44,807 nucleotides of DNA, taken from contig PUNR01000103.1 of the NCBI GenBank assembly GCA_003551805.1, positions 1 to 44,807 of the forward strand. The letters run 5' to 3'. Positions 32,311 to 41,813 of the stretch are shown in pieces (position 1 is the first letter of the stretch; every line of letters begins with the position of its first letter). The notes beneath the pieces are model-generated. The model worked only from the letters and a program-made list of their open reading frames with translations, did no database searches and was not told the DNA's origin. Source of the stretch: Loktanella sp. GTDB taxonomy: Bacteria > Pseudomonadota > Alphaproteobacteria > Rhodobacterales > Rhodobacteraceae. A program made the translations under genes and the position numbers.

Positions 32311-32832
32311 GTTCATGTGTTGCCGCCTTGCCGGGTTTTCAGTTGAAATCAAAGGCGTCACAGATTCTTTCCCGACAAAGTCAGAGTCAAGCGCGATGTT
32401 GTGTTGAAGCGTCCCCAAACCCCTTGCTACCTTGGCCATGCGATTCACATCGTTCCGGGGGGACATGGGGGGATCGGCCCGATAAAAACATGAAAGCGTC
32501 CTTCTGGCGCCGTATAGTTTTATCTTATCAGGGTCGGGCTTCATGCAAATGTGACTGGGCGTTTAACGGCGATAGCCGGGGTGCCCGTTCTTTTGTGTCT
32601 GCGTCGATGCCAAAGGCTGCTCTTTGGTGTTTGCTGCTGTCATGACCCAGTCTAGCTGCCTTTTGGCCCACGGTTTATCGTGCGCCACAAATGGTTTGTA
32701 AAAATGAAGCGATATCCCGGCCAGATGGGGACATTCTGGTCATGGTACAGCTTTGCGTTGTTGATGTGATGTTGCGTGACGGTGGTGCGGCTCTGCGGTG
32801 GGGTCGTGCGGGGGCTGAAGGTAAAGAAAAGA
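32311..32832. other. Long gene-free leader upstream of dnaA
   Basis: About 520 bases without a convincing gene. It must hold the dnaA promoter. Three GANTC sites (CcrM-type methylation motif) lie at 32363-32367, 32384-32388 and 32442-32446, within 84 bases. No DnaA box fitting TTATCCACA is visible; the nearest are seven-of-nine matches such as CGATTCACA at 32441. I therefore see no evidence that this is the replication origin. A long dnaA leader transcript is possible. Confidence 0.5.
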
Positions 32833-34176
32833 ATGACGAACGATATTTGGGCAAATGTGATGCGCACACTGAAAGGCGCGATTGGGGCAAACAACTTTTC
32901 GAACTGGATTGAACCTCTGGAATTTTCCCAATTGGTGGGCGGCGTTGCGGTTTTCCATGTGCCGACAAATTTCATCGGCAATTACGTGTCGCAGAATTTC
33001 GGCGACCAGATCATCTATCACCTGAACCAGCAGGGCGAAGACGTACAGCGCCTGCAATTCAAGGTACCGTCGCAGGCGCAAGCCACCCCGAAAGCCGCGC
33101 CAAAGCCCGCAGCGAAACCCGCAGGGCTGGATGATGTCACCGGTGCGCCTTTGGATGCGCGTTTCACATTTGATACGTTTGTTGTCGGCAAACCGAACGA
33201 ATTGGCCCATGCCGCTGCACGTCGTGTGGCCGATGGCGGGCCCGTTACCTTTAACCCTTTGTTTCTGTATGGCGGCGTCGGTCTGGGTAAGACCCACCTG
33301 ATGCACGCCATCGCCCATGAATTGCAGCGCCGGTCGCCGGAACTGAATGTGCTGTATCTGTCGGCGGAACAATTCATGTACCGCTTTGTCACCGCCCTGC
33401 GCGAACGCAAGATGATGGATTTCAAGCAATTGTTCCGGTCAGTCGATGTGCTGATGGTCGATGACGTGCAATTCATCGCGGGCAAGGACAGCACCCAGGA
33501 AGAATTTTTCCACACCTTCAACGCGCTGGTCGACGGTCACAAACAGATCATCATTTCCGCCGATCGCGCACCGGGTGAAATCAAGGATCTCGAAGACCGG
33601 ATCAGATCACGCCTGCAATGCGGTCTGGTGGTCGATCTGCACCCAACCGATTACGAACTGCGCCTTGGCATTCTGCAATCCAAGGTCGACGCGTTCTCAG
33701 CGCAATATCCGGGCCTGCAGATCGCGTCCGGTGTGTTGGAATTCCTTGCGCATCGCATTTCGACCAACGTGCGTGTGCTGGAAGGCGCTTTGACACGGCT
33801 ATTTGCCTTCGCCTCGCTGGTTGGTCGCGAGATTAATCTTGAACTGACGCAGGATTGCTTGTCCGATATCCTCAAAGCATCTGACCGCAAGGTCACGGTG
33901 GAGGAAATCCAGCGCAAAGTGTCCGAACATTACAATATCCGCCTGTCCGACATGATCGGCCCCAAGCGCGTGCGCAATTATGCCCGCCCACGGCAGATGG
34001 CGATGTATCTGGCCAAGCAGATGACCAACCGGTCGTTGCCTGAAATCGGCCGCCGTTTCGGTGGGCGCGACCATACGACGGTCATGCATGGTGTGCGCAA
34101 AATCGAAGAATTGAAGGTGTTGGACAGCCAGATCGCCGATGATCTGGAACTGCTGCGCCGTGCATTGGAAGCATAG
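32833..34176 (+). CDS. dnaA: Chromosomal replication initiator protein DnaA
   Basis: A 447-residue DnaA. Domain I starts MTNDIWANVMRTLKGAIGANNFSNWIEPLEF; a Pro/Ala/Lys linker covers about 80-100. The AAA+ core has Walker A GGVGLGKT at 147-154 and Walker B LMVDDVQFIAGK. The C-terminal DNA-binding domain shows ARPRQMAMYLAKQMTNRSLPEIG and the signature GGRDHTTVMHG. I prefer the ATG at 32833 (GAAGG upstream, family start) to the in-frame ATG at 32776, which would add 19 unrelated residues. Downstream come dnaN and recF. Confidence 0.97.
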   Translation: MTNDIWANVMRTLKGAIGANNFSNWIEPLEFSQLVGGVAVFHVPTNFIGNYVSQNFGDQIIYHLNQQGEDVQRLQFKVPSQAQATPKAAPKPAAKPAGLDDVTGAPLDARFTFDTFVVGKPNELAHAAARRVADGGPVTFNPLFLYGGVGLGKTHLMHAIAHELQRRSPELNVLYLSAEQFMYRFVTALRERKMMDFKQLFRSVDVLMVDDVQFIAGKDSTQEEFFHTFNALVDGHKQIIISADRAPGEIKDLEDRIRSRLQCGLVVDLHPTDYELRLGILQSKVDAFSAQYPGLQIASGVLEFLAHRISTNVRVLEGALTRLFAFASLVGREINLELTQDCLSDILKASDRKVTVEEIQRKVSEHYNIRLSDMIGPKRVRNYARPRQMAMYLAKQMTNRSLPEIGRRFGGRDHTTVMHGVRKIEELKVLDSQIADDLELLRRALEA

Positions 34177-34289
34177 GCGCGCTTGACGCCCGCATCAGCA
34201 TAATAAACAAAACACTTGAGGCGGGCGCGGAATGCAGTAGGTTTTGCGTCCCGGCCTTGTCCGGCATCAAGATAGGCGGAGATTGGGAC

Positions 34290-35408
34290 ATGAAATTCAG
34301 CATCGAACGCGCGGTATTGCTTAAAGCCGTCGCACAGGCCCAGTCCGTGGTCGAACGGCGCAACACTATTCCGATCCTCGCCAATGTGCTGATCGAAGCG
34401 CAAGGGGACGAGGTGCATTTCCGCGCCACTGACCTTGATATCGAAATCGTCGACAAAGCCCCGGCCAAAGTTGAACGCGCAGGCGCTACGACTGTATCGG
34501 CGGTCACGCTGAATGAAATCGTGCGCAAACTGCCGGACGGGTCGCTGGTGTCGCTGACCGAAGAAAGCGCCACAGGACGTCTGACAATCGAGGCAGGGCG
34601 ATCCAATTTCTCGCTCGCCACATTGCCGAAAGAAGATTTTCCCGTGATGGCGACCTCTGAATATGCTGCCAATTTCGCGGTAAAAGCACCCGTGCTGCGC
34701 CGGTTGTTCGACAAGTCCAAATTCGCGATCTCGACCGAAGAAACGCGCTATTACCTGAACGGCGTCTATATGCACGTCGCTGATGGCGAATCCGGCAAGG
34801 TCTTGCGCTGCGTCGCCACAGATGGCCACCGCCTTGCGCGGATCGACGCTGAACTGCCGATGGGCGCTGAAAACATGGCCGGTGTCATCGTACCGCGCAA
34901 AACCGTTGGCGAATTGCGCAAGTTGCTGGACGATGACGAGATGAAAATCGCCGTCTCAGTGTCAGAAACCAAGATCCGCTTTGCCACACCCGACATCACC
35001 CTGACATCCAAGGTCATCGACGGCACCTTCCCCGATTACACACGGGTGATCCCGCAAGGCAACACCCGCCGGTTGGAAGTTGACGCCAGCGAATTCGCCC
35101 GCGCCGTGGACCGTGTGGCGACTGTGTCGTCGGAACGGTCGCGCGCGGTGAAACTGTCGCTGGACGAAGACCGGCTGATCCTTTCGGTCAATTCGCCTGA
35201 TTCCGGTGCAGCCGAAGAAGAATTGGCCGTGGCCTATTCCGACGAACGGCTGGAAATCGGGTTCAACGCGAAATACCTGCTGGAAATCGCCAGTCAGGTG
35301 GACCGTGAGAACGCAGTTTTCATGTTCAATTCTTCCGGCGATCCGACCCTGATGCGTGAAGGCAATGATATGTCGGCGATCTACGTCGTCATGCCGATGC
35401 GCGTGTGA
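34290..35408 (+). CDS. dnaN: DNA polymerase III beta subunit (sliding clamp)
   Basis: A 372-residue clamp, the ring that holds polymerase III on DNA. The N-terminus MKFSIERAVLLKAVAQAQSVVERRNTIPILANVL and the C-terminus SSGDPTLMREGNDMSAIYVVMPMRV are clear DnaN sequences, with three clamp domains of normal size. I chose the ATG at 34290 on the family start; the preceding GGCGGAGATTGGGAC supplies the ribosome-binding site. The 113-base gap after dnaA allows a separate promoter. Confidence 0.97.
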   Translation: MKFSIERAVLLKAVAQAQSVVERRNTIPILANVLIEAQGDEVHFRATDLDIEIVDKAPAKVERAGATTVSAVTLNEIVRKLPDGSLVSLTEESATGRLTIEAGRSNFSLATLPKEDFPVMATSEYAANFAVKAPVLRRLFDKSKFAISTEETRYYLNGVYMHVADGESGKVLRCVATDGHRLARIDAELPMGAENMAGVIVPRKTVGELRKLLDDDEMKIAVSVSETKIRFATPDITLTSKVIDGTFPDYTRVIPQGNTRRLEVDASEFARAVDRVATVSSERSRAVKLSLDEDRLILSVNSPDSGAAEEELAVAYSDERLEIGFNAKYLLEIASQVDRENAVFMFNSSGDPTLMREGNDMSAIYVVMPMRV

Positions 35409-35445
35409 CAGGCGACACCGTTACTGAACCTTCCCGGCGACCCCT

Positions 35446-36546
35446 ATGACCGGACTTGCCCTGTCGGAACTGGCGCTGTCGCATTTCCGGTCGCATAAAC
35501 GTGCTGTGCTGGAACTGGACGCCAGACCAATGGCGATCTACGGGCCAAACGGCGCGGGCAAGACCAATATCATCGAAGCGATTTCGCTTTTGTCCCCCGG
35601 ACGCGGCCTGCGCCGTGCCGGGGCAGATGATCTGGCCCGCAGGCCAGAATCACTTGGCTGGAAGATCACCGCGATCCTGCAATCCCTGCATCAGGTCCAC
35701 GAGCTAGAAACATGGGCCGAGGCGGGCAGCCCCCGCCAATTGCGCATCGACGGCAAATCAGCACCTCAAACCGCCCTTGGCCGCATCGCGCGGGTGCTAT
35801 GGCTGGTGCCGTCGATGGACAGGCTCTGGATCGAAGGGGCCGAAGGGCGCCGCCGCTTTCTTGACCGCGCCACGCTTAGCTTCGAGCCGACACATGCCGA
35901 TGCCGTCCTGACATATGAAAAGGCGATGCGCGAACGCAACCGCCTGCTGAAGGACATGGTCCGCGACCCGCATTGGTACGCCGCGATCGAGGCGCAAATG
36001 GCCGAGGCTGCGACCCAGATCACCGCCAACCGCAACCGCGCGATTGACGAACTGGCCGCGGCGCAGGCCGCGGCAGTGACCGCCTTTCCCACCGCGACTT
36101 TGACGCTGACTTATGCTGACCCCTTGCCTGACGACCTGCAATCGGCACTGGAGGCGCACCGCAACCGCGACATGGCGGCAGGACGCACCCTGCTGGGCCC
36201 GCACCGTGCCGATCTGGACGCCGTCTTTGCTGACAAAGACATTAACGCCCGCGATTGTTCCACCGGCGAACAAAAGGCGCTGCTGATCAGCCTGATCCTT
36301 GCCAATGCACGCGCGCTTGCACAGGATTTCGGCGCACCGCCGATTTTACTGCTGGACGAGGTTGCAGCCCACCTTGACGCCACCCGCCGTGCGGCGCTTT
36401 ATGACGAAATCTGCGCGCTTGGGGCGCAGGCTTTCATGACCGGCACCGGGCCGGAATTATTCACCGAACTGGGCAGTCGCGCGCAATATGCAGAAGTCAC
36501 TGAAACGCACGGCCTGTCCAGCGTGGAACGCAAAGACATAAAATGA
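35446..36546 (+). CDS. recF: DNA replication and repair protein RecF
   Basis: A 366-residue SMC-like ATPase that helps load RecA at gaps. Walker A is YGPNGAGKTNIIEAI near residue 29, the ABC signature is STGEQKALLISLILA, and Walker B is PPILLLDEVAAHLDATRR. The size is normal. It lies 37 bases after dnaN. Its stop overlaps the start of a LysE-type gene (ATGA). Confidence 0.95.
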   Translation: MTGLALSELALSHFRSHKRAVLELDARPMAIYGPNGAGKTNIIEAISLLSPGRGLRRAGADDLARRPESLGWKITAILQSLHQVHELETWAEAGSPRQLRIDGKSAPQTALGRIARVLWLVPSMDRLWIEGAEGRRRFLDRATLSFEPTHADAVLTYEKAMRERNRLLKDMVRDPHWYAAIEAQMAEAATQITANRNRAIDELAAAQAAAVTAFPTATLTLTYADPLPDDLQSALEAHRNRDMAAGRTLLGPHRADLDAVFADKDINARDCSTGEQKALLISLILANARALAQDFGAPPILLLDEVAAHLDATRRAALYDEICALGAQAFMTGTGPELFTELGSRAQYAEVTETHGLSSVERKDIK

Positions 36547-37163
36547 CCGTCACCGCCTCGGGCCTGTTGTTGTATACCGGCGCGCTGTTCATCCTGTTCA
36601 TCACCCCCGGCCCCGTCTGGGTAGCACTTCTGGCGCGGTCACTGTCCGGCGGGTTTGCCGCCGCTTGGCCCTTGGCCGTTGGCGTGGCACTGGGCGATAT
36701 CCTGTGGCCGCTTGCTGCCATCCTTGGCGTGGCATGGCTGGTGTCAGCCAATGCAGGCATCATGCTGGTGATGAAATGGGTCGCCGTTGCGGTCTTTATC
36801 GTCATGGGCATCGGCCTGATCCGCAGTGGCGGGCATACCCTGCGCGCCGACAGCCGCCTGACACGACCGGGCCGCTGGGCCGGGTTCATCGCGGGTGTCG
36901 CCGTGATCCTTGGCAACCCCAAGGCCGTGCTGTTCTACATCGGTGTGCTGCCGGGGTTCTTTGATCTCACGCAGGTCACGGTGCCGGATATCATCGCGAT
37001 CTGCGTGCTCAGCGTCGCGGTGCCGCTGATCGGCAATCTGGTTCTTGCGGGCTTTATCGGGCGGATACGGGGCGTGCTGAAATCACCGGAATCCCTGCGC
37101 CGGATCAACATTGTCGCAGGCTGGCTGCTGGTCGCTGTGGGCTGCGTGATTGCCCTGACCTGA
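36543..37163 (+). CDS. LysE/RhtB-family exporter
   Basis: A 206-residue membrane protein with about six hydrophobic helices. The LysE-family N-terminus is recognisable (ALFILFITPGPVWVALLARSLSGGFAAAWPLAVGVALGD), as is the NPKAVLFYIGVLPGFF motif. The family exports amino acids or their derivatives; the substrate is unknown. The start codon overlaps the recF stop, so it is translated from the replication operon, an arrangement inserted between recF and gyrB. Confidence 0.92.
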   Translation: MTVTASGLLLYTGALFILFITPGPVWVALLARSLSGGFAAAWPLAVGVALGDILWPLAAILGVAWLVSANAGIMLVMKWVAVAVFIVMGIGLIRSGGHTLRADSRLTRPGRWAGFIAGVAVILGNPKAVLFYIGVLPGFFDLTQVTVPDIIAICVLSVAVPLIGNLVLAGFIGRIRGVLKSPESLRRINIVAGWLLVAVGCVIALT

Positions 37164-37189
37164 CCGGCCCTAAAACCCACAAAATATGG

Positions 37190-37205
37190 TGTCATTAGCG
37201 TGACA
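37190..37205. promoter_or_regulatory. Inverted repeat in the gyrB leader
   Basis: TGTCA-TTAGCG-TGACA lies 51 bases before the gyrB start. Outer arms CAAAATAT and ATATTTTG flank it. It might be an operator or a supercoiling-sensitive element of the gyrB promoter; I recognise no specific regulator. Confidence 0.3.
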
Positions 37206-37256
37206 TCCCCGGCCAGACCGCATATATTTTGGGGATCAAGGAATAGGACTGACCCA

Positions 37257-39671
37257 ATGCCCGATGAAGACAAAAAACAAGAAGAATATGGCGCCGATTC
37301 CATCAAGGTTCTCAAAGGGTTAGAGGCTGTTCGCAAGCGGCCCGGTATGTATATCGGTGACACCGACGACGGGTCCGGCCTGCACCATATGGTCTATGAG
37401 GTCGTCGACAACGGCATTGACGAGGCTTTGGCCGGTCACGCCGATCATGTTTATGTGCGGATCAACGCTGATGCCTCTGTAACCGTGGGCGATAACGGGC
37501 GCGGTATTCCTGTTGGCATTCACGAAGGTGAAGGCGTTTCCGCGGCAGAGGTCATCATGACCCAGCTGCACGCTGGCGGCAAATTCGACAGCAATTCCTA
37601 CAAGGTTTCGGGTGGTCTGCACGGCGTCGGCGTGTCTGTTGTCAACGCGCTTTCGGATTTTCTGGAACTGCGCATCTGGCGCGAGGGCAAGGAACATTAC
37701 GCCCGTTTCGAGGGTGGCTTTACCGTTGAATCCCTGCGCGTGGTCGGCGATGCCGATGGCCGCAAAGGGACAGAAATTACGTTTCTTGCCGCATTGACTA
37801 CCTTCAGCAACCGCGACTTTGACTTCCACATTCTGGAAAAGCGTTTGCGCGAACTGGCCTTTCTGAACTCTGGCGTGCGGATCATCCTCGAAGACCTGCG
37901 GCCTGCCGAACCCCTGCGCACTGAATTGTTCTACGAAGGTGGCGTGCGCGAATTCGTTAAATATCTGGACCGGTCGAAAACCCCGCTGATGGAAACGCCC
38001 ATCTATGTGGTCGGTGAACGCGACGACATCGGGGTCGAGGTCGCGATGTGGTGGAACGACAGCTACAACGAAATGGTGCTGCCCTTTACTAACAACATCC
38101 CGCAACGCGATGGCGGCACGCATCTGGCGGGTTTCCGCGGCGCGCTGACCCGCGCGATCATCAAATATGCGACCGAAACTGGCATCACCAAGAAAGAAAA
38201 GATCAGCCTGACAGGCGATGACGCGCGTGAAGGTCTGACCTGCGTGCTGTCCGTCAAAGTGCCTGATCCAAAGTTTTCCAGCCAGACCAAGGACAAGTTG
38301 GTCAGTTCCGAGGTCCGCCCTGCGGTCGAAAACCTGATGGGCGAGAAGCTGAACGAATGGTTTGAAGAAAACCCCGCGACAGCGAAATCCATCATCTCCA
38401 AAATCGTGGAAGCCGCCGCCGCCCGTGAAGCAGCGCGCAAAGCCCGCGAAATCCGCCGCAAATCGGCGATGGATGTGAATTTCAACGCTTCCAAGCTCAA
38501 GGATTGTTCCGAAAAAGACCCATCCAAAACCGAAGTCTTTCTGGTCGAGGGTGACAGCGCCGGGGGTTCCGCCCAGACAGGCCGTGACCGTGGCACGCAG
38601 GCGATCCTGCCGCTGAAGGGCAAGATCCTGAACGTCGAACGTGCGCGTTTCGACCGGATGCTGGGGTCTCAGGAAATCGGCACGCTGGTCATGGCGCTGG
38701 GTACCGGCATTGGCCGGGGCGAGTTCAACATCGACAAGCTGCGTTATCACAAGGTCATCATCATGACCGACGCTGACGTCGATGGCGCACACATCCGCAC
38801 GCTGCTGCTGACCTTCTTCTTCCGCCAGATGCCGGAACTGATCGAAGGCGGGCATCTTTATATCGCGCAGCCCCCACTGTACAAAGTGTCGCGTGGCCGG
38901 TCCGAGGTGTACCTGAAAGATCAGGCCGCGATGGATGAATACCTGATCGAACAAGGCATCGACGGTGCGATGCTGCGCCAAGGCAATGGCGAAGAAATCA
39001 CCGGCGCTGACCTGCGCCGTATCGTGGACGAGGCGCGACAGCTGAAACGCGTGCTGGAAGCCTTCCCCACCCATTACCCGCGTCACATTCTGGAACAGGC
39101 AGCGATTGCTGGCGCATTCGTGCCCGGCGTCGTGGAAAACGACCTGCAAGGTACTGCCGACCGCGTTGCTGCACGTCTCGACCTGATCGCGCTGGAATGG
39201 GAACGTGGCTGGCAAGGCCGGATCACGCAGGACAAGGGCATGCGTCTTGCCCGTATTCTGCGCGGTGTGGAAGAGGTCCGCACGCTGGACGGCACCATGC
39301 TGCGCTCCGGCGAGGCGCGGCGCACAGGCACCTTCACGCAAAGCCTGCAAGACGTCTACGACCTGCCTGCGACCTTGGTCCGCAAGGACCGCAGCCAGCT
39401 GATCCACGGCCCGCTTGATCTGCTGCGCGCCATTCTGGAAGAAGGCGAAAAGGGGCTGTCACTGCAGCGCTACAAGGGTCTGGGCGAAATGAACCCCGAT
39501 CAGCTGTGGGAAACCACGCTGGACCCCGACGCGCGCACACTGCTGCAGGTCAAGGTCGAAGATGTGGCCGAAGCCGACGATCTGTTCACCAAGCTGATGG
39601 GCGATGTCGTCGAACCACGGCGTGAATTCATCCAGACCAACGCGCTGAACGTGGAAAATCTGGACTTCTGA
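37257..39671 (+). CDS. gyrB: DNA gyrase subunit B
   Basis: An 804-residue GyrB, the ATPase subunit of gyrase, which introduces negative supercoils. GHKL ATPase motifs are visible (VDNGIDEALAGH, VGDNGRGIPVGIH, SGGLHGVGVSVVNALS). The TOPRIM domain has EGDSAGGSAQTGRDRG and TDADVDGAHIRTLLL. The C-terminus QRYKGLGEMNPDQLWETTLDP and RREFIQTNALNVENLDF is typical. I chose the ATG at 37257 because AAGGAATAGGA precedes it and the family start MPDEDKKQEEYGADSIKVLKGLEAVRKRPGMYIG begins there. An extra segment of about 165 residues (about 560-730, in the C-terminal domain) matches the longer Gram-negative form. Confidence 0.97.
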   Translation: MPDEDKKQEEYGADSIKVLKGLEAVRKRPGMYIGDTDDGSGLHHMVYEVVDNGIDEALAGHADHVYVRINADASVTVGDNGRGIPVGIHEGEGVSAAEVIMTQLHAGGKFDSNSYKVSGGLHGVGVSVVNALSDFLELRIWREGKEHYARFEGGFTVESLRVVGDADGRKGTEITFLAALTTFSNRDFDFHILEKRLRELAFLNSGVRIILEDLRPAEPLRTELFYEGGVREFVKYLDRSKTPLMETPIYVVGERDDIGVEVAMWWNDSYNEMVLPFTNNIPQRDGGTHLAGFRGALTRAIIKYATETGITKKEKISLTGDDAREGLTCVLSVKVPDPKFSSQTKDKLVSSEVRPAVENLMGEKLNEWFEENPATAKSIISKIVEAAAAREAARKAREIRRKSAMDVNFNASKLKDCSEKDPSKTEVFLVEGDSAGGSAQTGRDRGTQAILPLKGKILNVERARFDRMLGSQEIGTLVMALGTGIGRGEFNIDKLRYHKVIIMTDADVDGAHIRTLLLTFFFRQMPELIEGGHLYIAQPPLYKVSRGRSEVYLKDQAAMDEYLIEQGIDGAMLRQGNGEEITGADLRRIVDEARQLKRVLEAFPTHYPRHILEQAAIAGAFVPGVVENDLQGTADRVAARLDLIALEWERGWQGRITQDKGMRLARILRGVEEVRTLDGTMLRSGEARRTGTFTQSLQDVYDLPATLVRKDRSQLIHGPLDLLRAILEEGEKGLSLQRYKGLGEMNPDQLWETTLDPDARTLLQVKVEDVAEADDLFTKLMGDVVEPRREFIQTNALNVENLDF

Positions 39672-39672
39672 T

Positions 39673-39737
39673 GTGGCGGGGTGAACCCCGCCCTACGGGT
39701 CGCATGTTGACGTAGGTCGGGGTTAACCCCGACCCAC
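39673..39737. repeat. REPIN-like inverted doublet between gyrB and oligopeptidase B
   Basis: Two palindromic units face each other: GTGGCGGGGTGAACCCCGCC+CTAC at 39673-39696, and GTAGGTCGGGGTTAACCCCG+ACCCAC at 39712-39737, with a 15-base spacer. The reverse complement of the second unit nearly equals the first. The second unit supplies the TAA stop of the minus-strand gene (39723-39725). A single related unit is at 11843-11866. Both lie between convergent genes and may serve as two-way terminators. Confidence 0.72.
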
Positions 39738-41801
39738 CGCCTTCAACGCAAACGCATAGGACCGCGCCGCATCCTCAAGCGCTGCGAAGCGCCCCGTCTT
39801 GCCGAAATGCCCCGATGTCATGTTGGTTTTCAGCAGCAGCACATTGTCGTCCGTCTTGGTCACACGCAGCTTGGCGACCCATTTCGCCGGTTCCCAATAG
39901 GTCACGCGCGGGTCGGACACACCTGCGGTGACTAGCATCGCAGGGTAATTCTGCGCCGCGACGTTGTCATAGGGCGAATAGGCGTGGATATCGTCAAACG
40001 CCGCCTTGCTTTCAATCGGGTTACCCCATTGCGACCATTCGCCGGGGGTCAGGGGCAATGTGTCATCCAAGATCGTCGTCAGCACATCGACGAAAGGTAC
40101 ATCCGCGATCACACCAGCCCACAGATCAGGGCGCATGTTGACCACGGCACCGACCAGCAAACCACCTGCCGACCCGCCTTGGATCACGATCTGGCCCTCG
40201 CTGGTATAGTTTTCCCCAATCAGGCTTTGCGCGGCAGCGATGAAATCGCGGAACGTATTAACCTTGCGCCCGAACTTCGCGTCCTCATACCAAGCGCGGC
40301 CTTTTTCCTCGCCACCGCGCACATGGGCGATGGCATAGACGAACCCGCGATCCACCAGCGACAACCGGTTGGCCGAAAAGCCTGCGGGCATGGACGCGCC
40401 ATAAGACCCATAACCATAAAGCAGGCAAGGGGCGCTGCCATCAACCTTGGTCGTCGCATGGTGAAGGATGGTAACAGGCACCAGCGCACCATCATGCGAA
40501 GGTGCCATGATCCGGCGGGTAACATAATCGGCGGCGTCGTGGCCGGATGGCAGTTCGGTCTGCTTCATCAGCACGCGATCACCCGTGCCCAGATCAAAAT
40601 CAAACACTTGTGACGGTGTTGTGGGCGATGAATAGGTAAAGCGGAATATATCTGTCTCATATTCCGCACTCGGGTCCGCACCCAGCGCATAGGCTTCTTC
40701 GTCAAAGGCGATGCTTTGCACCTCACCCGATTGCCCGCGATAGCAGATGCGTGGCAGGGCATTTTCACGTTCCACCCAGATCAGCCAGTCGCGATAGGCG
40801 GCGATCCCGATGATCATCCGGCCTTCGCGATAGCCGATCAGGTCGGCCCAATGTGCGCGCTGTGGCGTGGCGACCGGCGCTGTGACAATCTTGAAATCCA
40901 CCGCGCCATCGGCGTTGGTCAGGATGACAAACTGGTCGCCCTGATGGTCGATTTCATATTCCAGCCCGTCGGTGCGCGGCTCGATCAGCGCAGGCGCGGC
41001 ATCGGGCGTGGCTGTGGGGATCACCCAAACCTCGTTTTCATCGTTCATGCCGGTGGCGATCTGGACATAGGCCCCTGACCGCAACCGGCTGACGCCGACG
41101 AAATAGCGAGGGTCTTTTTCCTCATACACCAACACATCATCGGCTGTGTCACTGCCGATCTTATGACGATAAACCTTGTTGGGGTGGTGCCGGTCATCGA
41201 CGCGGACATAAAGCAGCGTCTGGTCATCGACCCACGCGACAGAACCCACATCGGGGATCAGCGTGTCGCTGTCCTGTCCGGTGGTCGTGTCGCGCAGGCG
41301 CAGGGTGAAAAACTCCGAGCCTGCGGTGTCAGCACTCCACGCCAGCATGCCATGGCCGGGGGATACGGCTATTGCACCCAGATCGAAATATTCATGCGCC
41401 GCAGCTTCGGCGTTCACGTCAAGCAGGGCTGTTTCAGCACCGCCATCGCGCGCGGTGCGAATGAACACAGGGTGTTCGTCGCCTTCAGCATATCGCATGA
41501 CATAGGCATAGGGTCCGTTCTTGCGCGGCACGGATGCATCATCTTCCTTGATCCGTCCGCGCATTTCCGCGATCAGCGTTGCCTGCAGATCGGCGGTGTC
41601 GGCCATAGCGCGATCGTAATAGGCGTTCTCGGCCTTCAGATAATCCGCGATATCTGCGGGCAGTTTTGCGGGGTCGCGCATCGCCTCTTGCCAGTTATCC
41701 GCGCGCAGCCATGCGAATTCATCATGCAGGGTGACGCCATGCACATTTGCCGTGGTCGGGCGTTTGTCGGCCAAAGGGGCGTCGGGCAAATGTTTGAACA
41801 T
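39723..41801 (-). CDS. ptrB: Oligopeptidase B (S9A serine peptidase)
   Basis: A 692-residue prolyl-oligopeptidase-family enzyme that cleaves peptides after basic residues. An N-terminal beta-propeller region (about 70-410) is followed by the alpha/beta-hydrolase domain. The catalytic serine is in IQGGSAGGLLVGAV, the aspartate in VTAGVSDPRVTYWEP and the histidine in TNMTSGHFGKTGR. YGYGSYGASMPAGFS and AHVRGGEEKGRAWYEDAK are family motifs. I prefer the ATG at 41801, with GGAA six bases before it, over a TTG at 41813. No signal peptide is seen, so it is cytoplasmic. Confidence 0.94.
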   Translation of the reverse strand: MFKHLPDAPLADKRPTTANVHGVTLHDEFAWLRADNWQEAMRDPAKLPADIADYLKAENAYYDRAMADTADLQATLIAEMRGRIKEDDASVPRKNGPYAYVMRYAEGDEHPVFIRTARDGGAETALLDVNAEAAAHEYFDLGAIAVSPGHGMLAWSADTAGSEFFTLRLRDTTTGQDSDTLIPDVGSVAWVDDQTLLYVRVDDRHHPNKVYRHKIGSDTADDVLVYEEKDPRYFVGVSRLRSGAYVQIATGMNDENEVWVIPTATPDAAPALIEPRTDGLEYEIDHQGDQFVILTNADGAVDFKIVTAPVATPQRAHWADLIGYREGRMIIGIAAYRDWLIWVERENALPRICYRGQSGEVQSIAFDEEAYALGADPSAEYETDIFRFTYSSPTTPSQVFDFDLGTGDRVLMKQTELPSGHDAADYVTRRIMAPSHDGALVPVTILHHATTKVDGSAPCLLYGYGSYGASMPAGFSANRLSLVDRGFVYAIAHVRGGEEKGRAWYEDAKFGRKVNTFRDFIAAAQSLIGENYTSEGQIVIQGGSAGGLLVGAVVNMRPDLWAGVIADVPFVDVLTTILDDTLPLTPGEWSQWGNPIESKAAFDDIHAYSPYDNVAAQNYPAMLVTAGVSDPRVTYWEPAKWVAKLRVTKTDDNVLLLKTNMTSGHFGKTGRFAALEDAARSYAFALKAVGRG

Positions 41802-41813
41802 CAAGGTTTCCAA

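Noticed and set aside
32311..32832. Possible chromosomal origin (oriC) upstream of dnaA
   Set aside because: No DnaA box cluster and no AT-rich unwinding stretch are visible; the best matches to TTATNCACA are only seven of nine.
37320..39407. A 695-codon open frame antisense to gyrB
   Set aside because: It is fully covered by a well-conserved gyrB. Long open antisense frames are expected from the GC-rich codon bias, and the translation resembles no family.
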